From positions 62,001 through 126,000 of the forward strand of contig NZ_NMUN01000009.1 in NCBI RefSeq assembly GCF_002812725.1: 64,000 nucleotides of DNA. Reading direction: 5' to 3'. The translations under genes and the position numbers were made by a program. The notes under the pieces are model-generated. The model saw only the letters and a program-made list of their open reading frames with translations, was not told the origin of the DNA and did not search any database. Position 1 is the stretch's first letter; each line of letters starts with the position of its first letter. Shown here in pieces: positions 48,667 to 58,100 of this stretch. Origin of the DNA: Microbacterium sp. BR1 (lineage in GTDB: Bacteria; Actinomycetota; Actinomycetes; Actinomycetales; Microbacteriaceae).

Positions 48667-49007
48667 GGGCCGGCCGGCTCGCCTTGCGGAGCCGGATCGT
48701 GTAGCTCGATGTATTCGACGCGTGTGATCGTCGCCATCCGACCCACTGCCTTCGTGCGCGCGGTGCTGTTCTCGATCACGTACCGGTATTCAGAGGTCTC
48801 GAGCGCCCCGATGCCGTCGAGCTCGTAGAGAGCGACGAACTTCGGAGAGCCATCGGCCATCTGGAAGCGCCGCGCAGACAGGAACCCCGGACAGGCGAGG
48901 CGCTCAGGGATGTGCTCCTCCCAGTACCAGGCATCCAGTTCTGCGACATCCTCCGGTGCGACCTCCATCTGCACCATCAGCAGTCCCTTGACCTGAGTGT
49001 CGGTCAT
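48663..49007 (-). CDS. EthD-like ferredoxin-fold protein A
   Basis: 114 aa. The pattern LLMVQMEVAPEDVAELDAWY, then EEHIPERLACPGFLSARRF, is the dimeric alpha-beta-barrel fold of EthD/DUF4286-like proteins. ATGA overlap with hydrolase B upstream. Paralogue of the 109-aa protein at 49744-50073. Function unknown; such proteins can be small isomerases or cyclases. Confidence 0.78.
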   Translation of the reverse strand: MTDTQVKGLLMVQMEVAPEDVAELDAWYWEEHIPERLACPGFLSARRFQMADGSPKFVALYELDGIGALETSEYRYVIENSTARTKAVGRMATITRVEYIELHDPAPQGEPAGP

Positions 49008-49738
49008 GCGCTCCTTCTCTCTGATTCACGTGCGCCGTTGGCCGCGCGTTGGAGGTCATCGACCCAGTCGAGATGCTCCAGTACCGTCTCGCGGAATCCC
49101 CGGGGGTTGTCGAGGTGTACCATGTGTCCGCCGGGAATGCGGCGCACGCGATGGTTGACGAACAGGGCGGCGAGGCGCTCGGCTGCACCGATCCCGACAT
49201 GATCGTCCTCTCCGATGATGACCGTCACCGGATGAGTATTACCCTCCAGCGCCGCCACGAGATCGTGATCGGCCATCGCTCGCTGGACGTTCGCGAGACC
49301 GTTCCACGAGATCGTTTCGAGCACGTCACGGAGGTATCGCACGGCGTCGCCGTCATCTGCGATCGTGGACGGCCGCAGCCAACGTGCGATCAGCTCGTCG
49401 ACCTGCGGGCCGGTCGCGGCGGTCGCCTCGGCTCGTTCGATCAGCGGAGACCGGTCCGACACGCCGGCCGGAGTGTTTGCGAGGACTGCCGAGCGGACTC
49501 TGTGCGGATGTCGGACCATCACATGCTGCGCGATAATACCGCCCAGCGCCACGCCGACGAGGTCGAGCCGGTCGACTCGTCCGCGGAGGGCCTCATCGGC
49601 CAGCCCGTCCAGAGTGACGACCTGCGACTCGCGGTCGCCATGCCCGGGATACACGTATGCCTGCTCCTGCGGGAAGCCAGTCAGATCGTAAGCGCGTGCA
49701 TCCTGGGCCATCCCGGGGAAGAGCAGCAGCTGTTTCAT
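49004..49738 (-). CDS. alpha/beta-hydrolase B
   Basis: 244 aa. Start ATG 49738. Oxyanion region LLLFPGMAQD, and the nucleophile elbow reads GVALGG: the expected nucleophile Ser of GxSxG is replaced by Ala. The acid (GEDDHVG) and His (GGHMVHLD) positions remain. It is therefore either a non-hydrolytic member or a lyase/isomerase of this fold. The gene overlaps EthD-like A by ATGA and follows EthD-like B by 5 nt. Confidence 0.8.
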   Translation of the reverse strand: MKQLLLFPGMAQDARAYDLTGFPQEQAYVYPGHGDRESQVVTLDGLADEALRGRVDRLDLVGVALGGIIAQHVMVRHPHRVRSAVLANTPAGVSDRSPLIERAEATAATGPQVDELIARWLRPSTIADDGDAVRYLRDVLETISWNGLANVQRAMADHDLVAALEGNTHPVTVIIGEDDHVGIGAAERLAALFVNHRVRRIPGGHMVHLDNPRGFRETVLEHLDWVDDLQRAANGARESERRSA

Positions 49739-49743
49739 CCGGA

Positions 49744-50073
49744 CTATGCCTCCAGCCGCGGGATTTCGACGTAGACCCGACGGATGTTCGTGTTGAGCAT
49801 CCGTCCGATCTCTTTCGTCCGCGGATCGGGGGGATTGATGAGCCGCTGATACTCCGGGCTGTCCAGCACCGACACATCCTCGAGGTCGTATATCGCGAGG
49901 TACTTCGGCGGGCCGCCGTCGACGATCTCGAACCGGCGCCCGCTCAGGAAACCCGGAACAGCGAGTCGCTCGGGAAGATGCTCCCGCCAGTACCACGTGT
50001 TCAACTCGTCTTCGTGCTCGGGCGCGATGTCCATTTGCACGTGCAGCAGGCCCCGACGCTTCTCTTCTGTCAC
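49744..50073 (-). CDS. EthD-like ferredoxin-fold protein B
   Basis: 109 aa paralogue of gene A: LLHVQMDIAPEHEDELNTWY and REHLPERLAVPGFLSGRRF align directly with it. GTG start with AGGAG. With hydrolase B it repeats the hydrolase/EthD two-gene module. Confidence 0.78.
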   Translation of the reverse strand: MTEEKRRGLLHVQMDIAPEHEDELNTWYWREHLPERLAVPGFLSGRRFEIVDGGPPKYLAIYDLEDVSVLDSPEYQRLINPPDPRTKEIGRMLNTNIRRVYVEIPRLEA

Positions 50074-50082
50074 GGTCTTCTC

Positions 50083-51093
50083 CTATTCCTGTGTTGCGGA
50101 TCCCGGTGTCGTCGGAAGAATCGCACCGGCCTTCTCGTAGATTCGATCTAGCAGACGCATCGCACGTGCCGCGTCGCTGAGGTCGAACGCAGGCTTGTCT
50201 CCCCGCAAAACCCGCTCGATGGCATCGTTCACGAAGAACGGGTAGGTCTTCATGTTCATGGTGCTGACCGCCCACGTCTCGATGCCCCCCTCTGGCGTGG
50301 TCACCTGCACTTCGGTGGGGGTACGAGCGACGTAATACGAGGCGGCCGTCCGCACCGAGAAGTGCATATCCATGTACTCGTCCGGCGAGGTGTAGCGGTA
50401 GCCGGTCTGGATCGTCGCAAGACTCGTGCCGACCTTGAGGATCACCGACGCGAAATCCTCGATGGAGAGGTCCCAGGCCGTGTTCGAGATCGCGGCGCCC
50501 ACTACCTCGACCGGCTCGTCCGGCACCAGGTAGGGGATGAGGTCGAGAAAGTGGATGCCCAGATTGATAAGCGCTCCGCCTCCGGAACGGGCGCGGTCTA
50601 GCACCCAGCTCGACGCTATCCGTTCGTACTGCTGCGGCGGCCGCCCGATCATGGTGAACGAGAGATGGTCGAAGCGCTCGCCGGCCGAGTGTTCCCGCAT
50701 CCGGGTGACCCATCCGTTCTGACGGAAAACGAACGGTACGGCCGCGAACGCGTCGCGCTCGGCGGCGAGTTCCGCGATGTGTGAGACCTGCGCGCCGTTC
50801 AGTCCCGCCGGCTTCTCGATGATGAATGGGATGCCGCGTTCGATGAGAAACTCGGCCGTCGCCGCCATCTCGGCATGGATACCGAGCACGAGCGCGAAGT
50901 CCGGCTTGGTCTGCTCAACGAGTTCGCGGTAGTCCGCGAGGGCGATCGTCCCGAGTCGTTCGGCGACCTTCTGCGCACCGGCGAGATCGGGGTCGGAGAC
51001 GCCTACATAAGAGAGGTCATCGCGTTTCTGCATCGGCTCCAGGAAGAGCGGCAGATGCCAGTGGGTTACGCCGATCAGGACTGTGCGAAGCAT
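50083..51093 (-). CDS. Gfo/Idh/MocA family oxidoreductase
   Basis: 336 aa. The family EKPAG motif (IIEKPAGLNG) with catalytic Lys is present, and the C-terminal sheet contains GGGALINLGIHFLD, where His is the usual catalytic residue. The N-terminal nucleotide motif is degenerate (VLIGVTHWHLPLF, not GxGxxG), as in some divergent members. NAD(P)-linked oxidation or reduction of a sugar-like or cyclic alcohol is expected. 9 nt before EthD-like B. Confidence 0.82.
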   Translation of the reverse strand: MLRTVLIGVTHWHLPLFLEPMQKRDDLSYVGVSDPDLAGAQKVAERLGTIALADYRELVEQTKPDFALVLGIHAEMAATAEFLIERGIPFIIEKPAGLNGAQVSHIAELAAERDAFAAVPFVFRQNGWVTRMREHSAGERFDHLSFTMIGRPPQQYERIASSWVLDRARSGGGALINLGIHFLDLIPYLVPDEPVEVVGAAISNTAWDLSIEDFASVILKVGTSLATIQTGYRYTSPDEYMDMHFSVRTAASYYVARTPTEVQVTTPEGGIETWAVSTMNMKTYPFFVNDAIERVLRGDKPAFDLSDAARAMRLLDRIYEKAGAILPTTPGSATQE

Positions 51094-51140
51094 GTCGAGT
51101 TCTTTCCCTTGTGAACTGTTATCGGATGTCCGCCGATGGA

Positions 51141-52400
51141 TCAGGCATAGGCCGCGGCTGACCCTTCGTGGGGTGCAGCGAGGGTGATCGCGCCGCCGGA
51201 CGAGAGCTTCCGGAGCTGATCATCCGTCAGGCCCGCTACGTCTCGCAGCACCGACTCGGTGTCTTCGCCGAGTCGGGGCGGGGCGATATGACGGGTGCGG
51301 CCTCCGTGGGTCTTGATCGGGTTGCCGACGGCACGGATGCTGTCCCCGCGGCCTTCGAGTTGCAACACCATGTCGCTCTGGACCACCTGGGGGTCGGCGA
51401 GGGCGGCATCGACGGTGTTCACCGGCGCCGACGGTACACCGTTTGCCGCAAGCCTCGCCAGAGCCTCGGCGGCATCCAGCTCGCCAACGGCCGCCTCGAG
51501 CGCCGCATCGAGTTCGTCGCGATGCTCCCTGCGAAGGTCATTGTCGAGGAACCGTTCATCGGCGACTAGGTCTTCGCGCTCGAAAGCACGCGCGAGACCC
51601 TGCCAGAACGGCTGCGTGTTCGCGGCCACGACGATGTCTTTGCCGTCTCGGCAAGTGAACGCCCGGTAGGTGGGGATGCTCATGTGCCCGCGACCCTGAC
51701 GACCAGCGACGTCGCCTGAGGCGAGGTAGTAGCTCGCGACGTACGAGAGCATTGACACCTGTGCGTCGAGCATCGAGACGTCGATGCGCATGCCAATGCC
51801 CGTCCTGCCCACCTCGAGCAGGCCGGCGAGCGTGCCGACTGCACCGTACATGCCGGCGCAGATGTCTCCGATCGGCAGCCCGGAGCGCACCGACTTGCCG
51901 CTTTCCTCACCCGTGAGCGACATGCCGCCGGCGAGCGCCTGGACGACGATGTCGAACGCGGGCAATGCCCGGTAGGGGCCATCCGGTCCGAAGCCGGTGA
52001 TCGAGCACAGCACCATCCGCGGATTGACCCGCAGAAGCGCGTCGAAGTCGATTCCGAGCTTGGCCAGCGTACCCGGGCGGAAGTTCTCGATGACGACGTC
52101 AGCACGCATGGCCAACGCAAGAAGCGCGTCGGCGCCGCCTGGCGCCTTTAGATCGAGGACGACGCTCTCCTTGTTGCGATTCGCGCTGAGGTAGTACGCG
52201 CTGTCACCGTCTTCGAAGTACGGACCGATGCGCCGTGTCGGGTCGCCTGTGGGCGGCTCGACCTTGATGACACGTGCGCCGAGATCGCTAAGGATCTGAC
52301 TCCCGAATGGACCTGAGAGGTGCTGGGTGAGGTCAAGGATGGTGACGTGTTCCAGCGGCCCCTTGCGTGTCGAGCTCACCTGCCTCGCGTGGTCGGTCAT
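51141..52400 (-). CDS. family III CoA-transferase (CaiB/BaiF type)
   Basis: 419 aa. LDLTQHLSGPFGSQILSDLGA start, then VIENFRPGTLAKLG, and ALPAFDIVVQALAGG with the catalytic Asp. Moves CoA from an acyl-CoA donor to an organic acid, so it probably activates the imported substrate. Start ATG 52400 overlaps the DUF35 stop (ATGA). Confidence 0.92.
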   Translation of the reverse strand: MTDHARQVSSTRKGPLEHVTILDLTQHLSGPFGSQILSDLGARVIKVEPPTGDPTRRIGPYFEDGDSAYYLSANRNKESVVLDLKAPGGADALLALAMRADVVIENFRPGTLAKLGIDFDALLRVNPRMVLCSITGFGPDGPYRALPAFDIVVQALAGGMSLTGEESGKSVRSGLPIGDICAGMYGAVGTLAGLLEVGRTGIGMRIDVSMLDAQVSMLSYVASYYLASGDVAGRQGRGHMSIPTYRAFTCRDGKDIVVAANTQPFWQGLARAFEREDLVADERFLDNDLRREHRDELDAALEAAVGELDAAEALARLAANGVPSAPVNTVDAALADPQVVQSDMVLQLEGRGDSIRAVGNPIKTHGGRTRHIAPPRLGEDTESVLRDVAGLTDDQLRKLSSGGAITLAAPHEGSAAAYA

Positions 52401-52861
52401 GGCTGCTCCTCCAGCTGTACGGCAGCGAGGGCCGATTCTTCCTCGCTTGGAATCCATCGGACGAGAACGACGTCGTCTTCGGTGCGTTCAAACGCTGCTC
52501 GCACCTGGTCGCCGATCTTCACCTCGCCATCGGCATCGGCGTCACCGGTCGAGGTCACCACGGCTCCGTACATGCGGATGCCTTCGGGAAGTTCGAGGAG
52601 CGCGACCGTATAGGGCACAGCCGTGAATGCCGGGTGCATCGAGCGGTGATAGACGGCATAGCTCCACACCTCGGCGGTGCCCGCGAGCTGCGTCCACGTG
52701 GCGGCGGTACTGACGCACTCTGGGCACAACTCACTGGGCGGCCAGCGGAACACACTGCAGGAGCTGCATCGTTGCGCCGTCAGCCGTCTCTCGTGGGTCG
52801 CGGCCCAGAACGGGGCGGTGAGCACGTTGTGCGTGTCAGGAAGCAGTCCTTGGTACGTCAT
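52397..52861 (-). CDS. DUF35 OB-fold/zinc-ribbon protein
   Basis: 154 aa. N-terminal zinc ribbon with CSSC and CPEC, then the OB fold (AEVWSYAVYHRSMHP, PYTVALLELPEG). DUF35 proteins pair with thiolase-fold partners to form aldolases, hydratase complexes or acyl-CoA condensing enzymes. It overlaps the thiolase-fold gene at both ends of the pattern expected for such a pair (ATGA). Confidence 0.88.
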   Translation of the reverse strand: MTYQGLLPDTHNVLTAPFWAATHERRLTAQRCSSCSVFRWPPSELCPECVSTAATWTQLAGTAEVWSYAVYHRSMHPAFTAVPYTVALLELPEGIRMYGAVVTSTGDADADGEVKIGDQVRAAFERTEDDVVLVRWIPSEEESALAAVQLEEQP

Positions 52862-53985
52862 GATCTCGTCGTCAGAATTGACGCCGCCCCCTTAAGAAAG
52901 TCGTGAGATGAACAATCGAGGGTGACCTCGATCCCCTCTATCTGGCGCTCCCCTGCTTCACCGCGCAGCTGGCGGACGGCCTCACAAAGGTGGAGCCATC
53001 CCCACATGTAGCTCTCGGAGAGTTGGCCGCCGTTCGTGTTGACCGGCAGGGAACCGCCCGGTCGGGTGTGACCTTCGGCGAGGAAGCGGCCTCCCTCGCC
53101 GACCGGTGCGAAGCCGTACCACTCGAGCATCTGGAGCACCCATACGGATGTCGCATCCTGGATGTAGAGGGCATCGATGTCTTCGGGGCGGTACCCGCTG
53201 CTGGCCCAGAGATCACGAGCGAGTTCGCCGAGCCAGGGGCGCATCAGACTGTCGCGATCGTGGTCAGCCCGGAAGGCGGTGCGCTCGGCCATGCCGTCGA
53301 TCATGACGGGCTGCTTTGGAAGATCCTTCGCGCGCTGCTTCGAGGTCACCACGAGAGCGGCCCCCCCATCCGAGATCATCGTGAGGTCGGCACGGCGCAG
53401 CGGCGCTACGAGCGGATCGCTCGAGAGATAGTCGTCAATCGTGAGCGGAGTACGGAAGATGGCCAACGGATTCTTCTGCGCCCACTCACGCTGGCCGACC
53501 GCCACCCAGCCCAACTGTTCCTCAGTTGTGCCATACAGCTCCTGGTGGCGCCGGAATGCGAGCGCCGCCGGTCCGGCGACATGCACAACTCCGGCGAGCG
53601 CCGCCATTTCGGCACCGCCCCCGACCGAGATGCCGAATCCCGAGCGCATCGAGCGCTGGTTCGTGCCGTATGCAAGCACGATTGTCTCGGCCATACCCGC
53701 CTCGATCGCCATCACCGCGAGATGAAGCGAGAAGTTGCCCGTGCCGTAATCGAGGGTCGCGCCAAACCTCGGGTTCACTCCGAGCAGGTGCCCGATTTGT
53801 TCGTCGATGCCGAAACGGTCATGCAGATTCCGGCAGGTTATGAGCCCATCGACATCTGCCTTCGTGAGTCCGGCGTCCACGAGCGCGAGTTCGATCGCCT
53901 CGATGGCGATTTCGTTCGCTGTCCGACCGGGAAGCTCGCCCTGTTTCGTCGTTCCTACGCCGACGATCGCGACCTGCGCTCGCAT
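52858..53985 (-). CDS. thiolase-fold protein, Ltp2-like (probable aldolase)
   Basis: 375 aa. Thiolase/SCP2 fold: AIVGVGTTKQGELPGRT start and NTNGGQLSESYMWG near the C-terminus, the latter close to Ltp2 (NTxGGxLSEGY). The usual thiolase nucleophile Cys is missing from the helix region LDYGTGNFSLHLA. With DUF35 beside it, a retro-aldol enzyme like the steroid side-chain Ltp2-ChsH2 complex is the best inference. Starts 1 nt after the ATPase stop. Confidence 0.83.
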   Translation of the reverse strand: MRAQVAIVGVGTTKQGELPGRTANEIAIEAIELALVDAGLTKADVDGLITCRNLHDRFGIDEQIGHLLGVNPRFGATLDYGTGNFSLHLAVMAIEAGMAETIVLAYGTNQRSMRSGFGISVGGGAEMAALAGVVHVAGPAALAFRRHQELYGTTEEQLGWVAVGQREWAQKNPLAIFRTPLTIDDYLSSDPLVAPLRRADLTMISDGGAALVVTSKQRAKDLPKQPVMIDGMAERTAFRADHDRDSLMRPWLGELARDLWASSGYRPEDIDALYIQDATSVWVLQMLEWYGFAPVGEGGRFLAEGHTRPGGSLPVNTNGGQLSESYMWGWLHLCEAVRQLRGEAGERQIEGIEVTLDCSSHDFLKGAASILTTRS

Positions 53986-53986
53986 G

Positions 53987-55105
53987 CTAGGCCTCGGTGT
54001 GCGGCACGAAGTGCACGTCGGAAGCGCGGATGCCGATGGTGACCGTGTCGCCGACAACGATCGGCGTCGCCGACGGAAGCTCACCACGGACCTTCGAGTC
54101 GCCGACCGAGTACAGCACGTCGAGGTGACGACCGAGGTATGAGACTCGCTCGACCTTCGCCGGCCATACGTTCTCTGCCGACTCCGCCGCGCTCCCGGCG
54201 AGCAGGCTCTCGGCGCGGAAGACCGCGGAGGCGGACTCGTGAACATCGTTGGCGGCGGTCTCGGCGGCAAGGACGGGCGTGGCGATGCCCGGGACGGTCA
54301 ACCGCTCACGGGCGCCATCGAGTCGGCCGGGAAGGATGTTCGCATGACCAACGAAGTTCGCGGCGAACTCAGTGCGCGGCCGGGAGTAGATCTCGCGCGG
54401 CGCATCGGATTGCTCAACCAGACCGTCGTTGAGCAGCACGACCCGGTCGGACATCGACATAGCTTCGGTCTGGTCGTGCGTGACGTAGACCGCGGTGATC
54501 CCGACGGCACGCTGCAGCGCGAGGATCTCGAACCTCATCTGCTCGCGTAGTCCCGCATCGAGGTTCGACAACGGCTCATCAAAGAGGAGGACCTTCGGAC
54601 GGGTGACGATCGCGCGGGCGAGCGCAACACGCTGCTGCTGACCACCGGAGAGCTCAGTGCCGTACCGTTTCGCGAACTTGCCGAGCCCGATGAGGTCGAG
54701 AACCTCGTCGACGCGGGTCTTGATCTCGTCCTTTTGCAGGCCCTTGAGGCCGTAGCCGACATTCTTCTCGACAGTCATGTGCGGCCACACAGCGTACGAC
54801 TGGAACACCATGTTGATGCCACGTTTCTCGGGCTGCACGTGCTTTCCGGGACCTGCCACAACCGTGTCGTCGATCGTGATCGTGCCTGCGGAGGCGGGTT
54901 CGAGGCCTGCGATACAGCGCAGGGTCGTTGACTTGCCGCATCCGGAAGGGCCGAGGAGCGTGAGGAACTCTCCCGGCAGGATGTCGAATGAGATGCCCTT
55001 CACCGCCTCGACGTTGCCGTAGTGGATGCGCAGATCTCGGACGCTCAGCGACGCACCGACGCGCTCCTGCGTCGCGGTCGTCGTCCTGTCAATCGTCATA
55101 GACAT
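53987..55105 (-). CDS. ABC transporter ATP-binding protein (FbpC/PotA type)
   Basis: 372 aa. Walker A GPSGCGKST, signature LSGGQQQR, Walker B VLLFDEP, switch His in VTHDQTEAMSMSDR; C-terminal TOBE domain. Start ATG 55105 chosen; ATG 55099 is possible. Energises uptake with the fused permease and the three binding proteins upstream. Confidence 0.92.
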   Translation of the reverse strand: MSMTIDRTTTATQERVGASLSVRDLRIHYGNVEAVKGISFDILPGEFLTLLGPSGCGKSTTLRCIAGLEPASAGTITIDDTVVAGPGKHVQPEKRGINMVFQSYAVWPHMTVEKNVGYGLKGLQKDEIKTRVDEVLDLIGLGKFAKRYGTELSGGQQQRVALARAIVTRPKVLLFDEPLSNLDAGLREQMRFEILALQRAVGITAVYVTHDQTEAMSMSDRVVLLNDGLVEQSDAPREIYSRPRTEFAANFVGHANILPGRLDGARERLTVPGIATPVLAAETAANDVHESASAVFRAESLLAGSAAESAENVWPAKVERVSYLGRHLDVLYSVGDSKVRGELPSATPIVVGDTVTIGIRASDVHFVPHTEA

Positions 55106-55142
55106 TGGGTTTCCATCTCTGCGTGGGTACTGATTCGGATGT

Positions 55143-56930
55143 TCACAGTTGGGAGGAGGTGAGTCGGACGCGGAAGACATATCTCGCCAGGATCAATCCG
55201 GCAAGCATCACGAGCGACATCAACAGGCCGACTACTGCGGCCTGATTGAGCGAGCCGTTCTCGACGTAGTTCCAGGCGAGCACGGACAGTGGCTGGGAGC
55301 GGGGACCGGCTACGATCACCGCCTCGTTCACCTCCCGCGACGAGAAGATGAACAGGAGCACCCATGCCGACATCAGTGACGGGGCAACGAGCGGCATGGT
55401 GACCGTGGTAATCGCGCGGAACTTGCTCGCGCCGGACATGCGCGCGGCTTCTTCCAGGGACCCATCGACTTGCATCAAGCCGGTGGCTGCGAATCGAGTC
55501 GCCTGCGGCATATACGTGGCGACCAGGGTAATTATCAGCAGCGCCAGCGTCGCATACAGCGGCGTGCGCACATAGAGCCAAATGATGCCTGTTGCGAACA
55601 CGATTCCCGGAACCGCCATTGGGAAGTTCGAGATGTAGTCGATGATCGTGGCGATGCGTCCGCGTTCGCGCACGGTGATATAGGCGACACCAAGGCCGAT
55701 CAGCACTGCCACAGTGGGTGCGAGCAGTGCGATCCACACGGTATTGAGCAAGGCGCTGGTCACATCCGGGGAGGTGACGACCGTCCAGAGACTGTCGAGC
55801 GAGAACTGCATCTTGCGGAAGTCTGTGATCGTGTAGGGCGACAACGAAATGAGGATGATCGCCGCGTACGGCAGCACCGCCGCCAGGAATCCGTAGAGCG
55901 CGACGAGGATCGTGACTGGCCAGCGTGCCCAGCCCAGCTTCACGACGCGCGGACGCGTGGCCTTTCCACCGACCGTGACGAACCGGGCGCTGTTGCGAAT
56001 AGAGCGGCGATAGAAGTAGATGCCGGCCAGGGTGAACCAGAAGATAAGCGTACCGATCGCGGCTGCCGCGGGCGGATCAGATGGAAAGACCGTCATCTTG
56101 CGGTAGACCTGCACGGCGAGCGGTGAGAAGCCCGTGTCAAGGCCGAGGGCGGCGGGGATCGCGAAGATCCCGGTCGCGAAGACAGCGATCATGAAGAACG
56201 CGGCCGTCAGTGAGGGGCGGACGATCGGGAGTGTGACCTTCATCGCAGTCGCGACGATGCCGCGGCCGTTCATGTAAGACGCCTCTTCGAGACCCGGATC
56301 CATGTTCTTCAGCGACGCCGAGATGAGCATGTAGGTGTAGGGCAGGAAGTACAGCAGCATCACGAAGATCACGCCCGGCACTGTGCCGATGTCGATGAAT
56401 GTCGCGTCGGTGCCGAAGATCCAGCGCAGGTTCACGTTGATGATGCCCGAGCGCGGCGCGCCGAGCATGTTCCAGGCGACTGCGCCGATGAAGGGCGAGA
56501 TGAACAACGGAACGATCACGCCGAGTTCGAGAACTGCTCGAAGCCGCACGTCGGTGCGCGCGAGTATCCAGGCCGCCAACGCACCGAAGACCACCGCCAG
56601 TACTGCGACGCTGAGCGCCATCAGGAGTGTGCCGATGAGAGAGCCGAGGTACGCCGTGGTCCCGTAGACCTCCATGATCGCCCGAAGCGAGAACGTGGTG
56701 CCGGGAAGGCCGGGCGCCGCGCTTTGGAAGGCGCCGAAAAACACCATCGCTACGGGCACGAGGATCAGGCCGCCGAGCAGGATCAGGATGACGACCGCGA
56801 ACGGGCTCGGCCCGCGCTTAGTCGCTTTCCGACGCGTCACCGCCTCCGCTGTAGTCTTCCTCGTCGGCGGGTCGGGATCCCCGTTTCGTCCGCTGCTGGT
56901 GGCCGGGGCGGGGGCATTGATGGTCGTCAT
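55143..56930 (-). CDS. ABC transporter permease, two permease domains fused
   Basis: 595 aa, about 12 helices in two six-helix halves of the FbpB type. EAA loops that dock the ATPase are EEASYMNGRGIVATAMKVTL and EEAARMSGASKFRAITTVT. Cytoplasmic N-terminus of about 40 residues is Pro/Thr-rich. ATGA overlap with the third binding-protein gene. Confidence 0.92.
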   Translation of the reverse strand: MTTINAPAPATSSGRNGDPDPPTRKTTAEAVTRRKATKRGPSPFAVVILILLGGLILVPVAMVFFGAFQSAAPGLPGTTFSLRAIMEVYGTTAYLGSLIGTLLMALSVAVLAVVFGALAAWILARTDVRLRAVLELGVIVPLFISPFIGAVAWNMLGAPRSGIINVNLRWIFGTDATFIDIGTVPGVIFVMLLYFLPYTYMLISASLKNMDPGLEEASYMNGRGIVATAMKVTLPIVRPSLTAAFFMIAVFATGIFAIPAALGLDTGFSPLAVQVYRKMTVFPSDPPAAAAIGTLIFWFTLAGIYFYRRSIRNSARFVTVGGKATRPRVVKLGWARWPVTILVALYGFLAAVLPYAAIILISLSPYTITDFRKMQFSLDSLWTVVTSPDVTSALLNTVWIALLAPTVAVLIGLGVAYITVRERGRIATIIDYISNFPMAVPGIVFATGIIWLYVRTPLYATLALLIITLVATYMPQATRFAATGLMQVDGSLEEAARMSGASKFRAITTVTMPLVAPSLMSAWVLLFIFSSREVNEAVIVAGPRSQPLSVLAWNYVENGSLNQAAVVGLLMSLVMLAGLILARYVFRVRLTSSQL

Positions 56931-58054
56931 CCGGTGTATCCAAACATTTCATTCCAGCGATCGAAGTAGTCGCCATCTGCACTGATCGCCGCGAGGAACT
57001 CGGGATCGGTGCCGAAGTCGAACCAGGTGTCGTCGCCCGCCGGCTGGTACCAGTCCAGGTCGGTGAACTCACGTCCGTCAGTCGCCTCGGCATTGATCGG
57101 GGCGGTTTGCGACAGCTTCGACCAGAGCGAGTTCGCGTCGGGCTCTGCGGCCCACTCGAGGAACAGCCGCGCGGCGTTCGGGTGCGGGGCGTCTGCGACG
57201 ATTCCGGTGAGTGCGCTCGATCCGGTCGCTGGCGTCGCGTAGGCGAACTGCAGCGGAGCGCCGTTCTGGACGATCTGAGCTGCCGGGATCGAGTCGACGA
57301 TCGGGAAGGCGAAGTCGATCTCGCCCTGGATGACGTTCTGCACCAGCGTGAGGTTGTCCGCGATCATCGCTGTGTTGTCGGCGATGTCCTCAAGGCCGTC
57401 CCAACCCACATCGGCGGCGGCGGCGCCGTCGCTGTAGAGGTACCAGAACGCCCCGACACCTTGGGACACCTGCGGCTGAACGACGCCAACCCGACCGGCG
57501 AACCGTGGGTCAGTCATGGCCTTGACGGGGTCCTTCAAGATCAACTCGACCTCGTCCTCAGTCACGTTGTCGGGATTGTAGGTGACGGTTTGCTGGGTAG
57601 AGCTCTGCAGGGCCCAGTAGTAGCCCGGGTCGCCGAGATCTTTCGACAGGAGGTCGCTGTTCTGGGGCGTGTACTGCGCGATCCAACCGTTCTCCCGCGC
57701 ATCCGCCATCGTGGCTGCGTCAACCACGCCGAACACATCGGCGATCGCCTGCCCGGCCGACTGCTCTTGCGCGAACTGCTGATAGAGCGGTGCAGCGGTG
57801 TTACGCAGAATCGTCACCGGGATGCCGTACTCCTTGGTGAAGCCGTCACTCCAACCCCGCAGAACCGACTCGGTCGAGTCCGCGTACAAAGTAAGACTGC
57901 CCTCGGCCTGTGCTGCCGCCGTTAGCGCCTCGAGGTTGAAGGCGCTCCCACTCTCGGTAGGTGCTGTGACCGTTGTGGGCACGGCCGACGAACACGCAGC
58001 CAGGCCTGTCGCTGCGACTATGAGCAGCGTTGCGTACACGCCTTTCGTGCGCAT
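56927..58054 (-). CDS. ABC transporter substrate-binding lipoprotein 1
   Basis: 375 aa, lipobox LAAC then mature domain of the FbpA/AfuA-like type (SLTLYADSTESVLRGWSDGF). Ends WNEMFGYTG like its two neighbours. ATG 58054 with ACGGAG 5 nt upstream; a GTG at 58057 is one codon longer. The most divergent of the three paralogues: it lacks the FPKWNE form and has a different middle (MTDPRFAGRVGVV). Confidence 0.9.
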   Translation of the reverse strand: MRTKGVYATLLIVAATGLAACSSAVPTTVTAPTESGSAFNLEALTAAAQAEGSLTLYADSTESVLRGWSDGFTKEYGIPVTILRNTAAPLYQQFAQEQSAGQAIADVFGVVDAATMADARENGWIAQYTPQNSDLLSKDLGDPGYYWALQSSTQQTVTYNPDNVTEDEVELILKDPVKAMTDPRFAGRVGVVQPQVSQGVGAFWYLYSDGAAAADVGWDGLEDIADNTAMIADNLTLVQNVIQGEIDFAFPIVDSIPAAQIVQNGAPLQFAYATPATGSSALTGIVADAPHPNAARLFLEWAAEPDANSLWSKLSQTAPINAEATDGREFTDLDWYQPAGDDTWFDFGTDPEFLAAISADGDYFDRWNEMFGYTG

Positions 58055-58100
58055 CACAGCTCCGTTCCGATGTTCATCGCGTGTTCGCCGACCGTCACAT

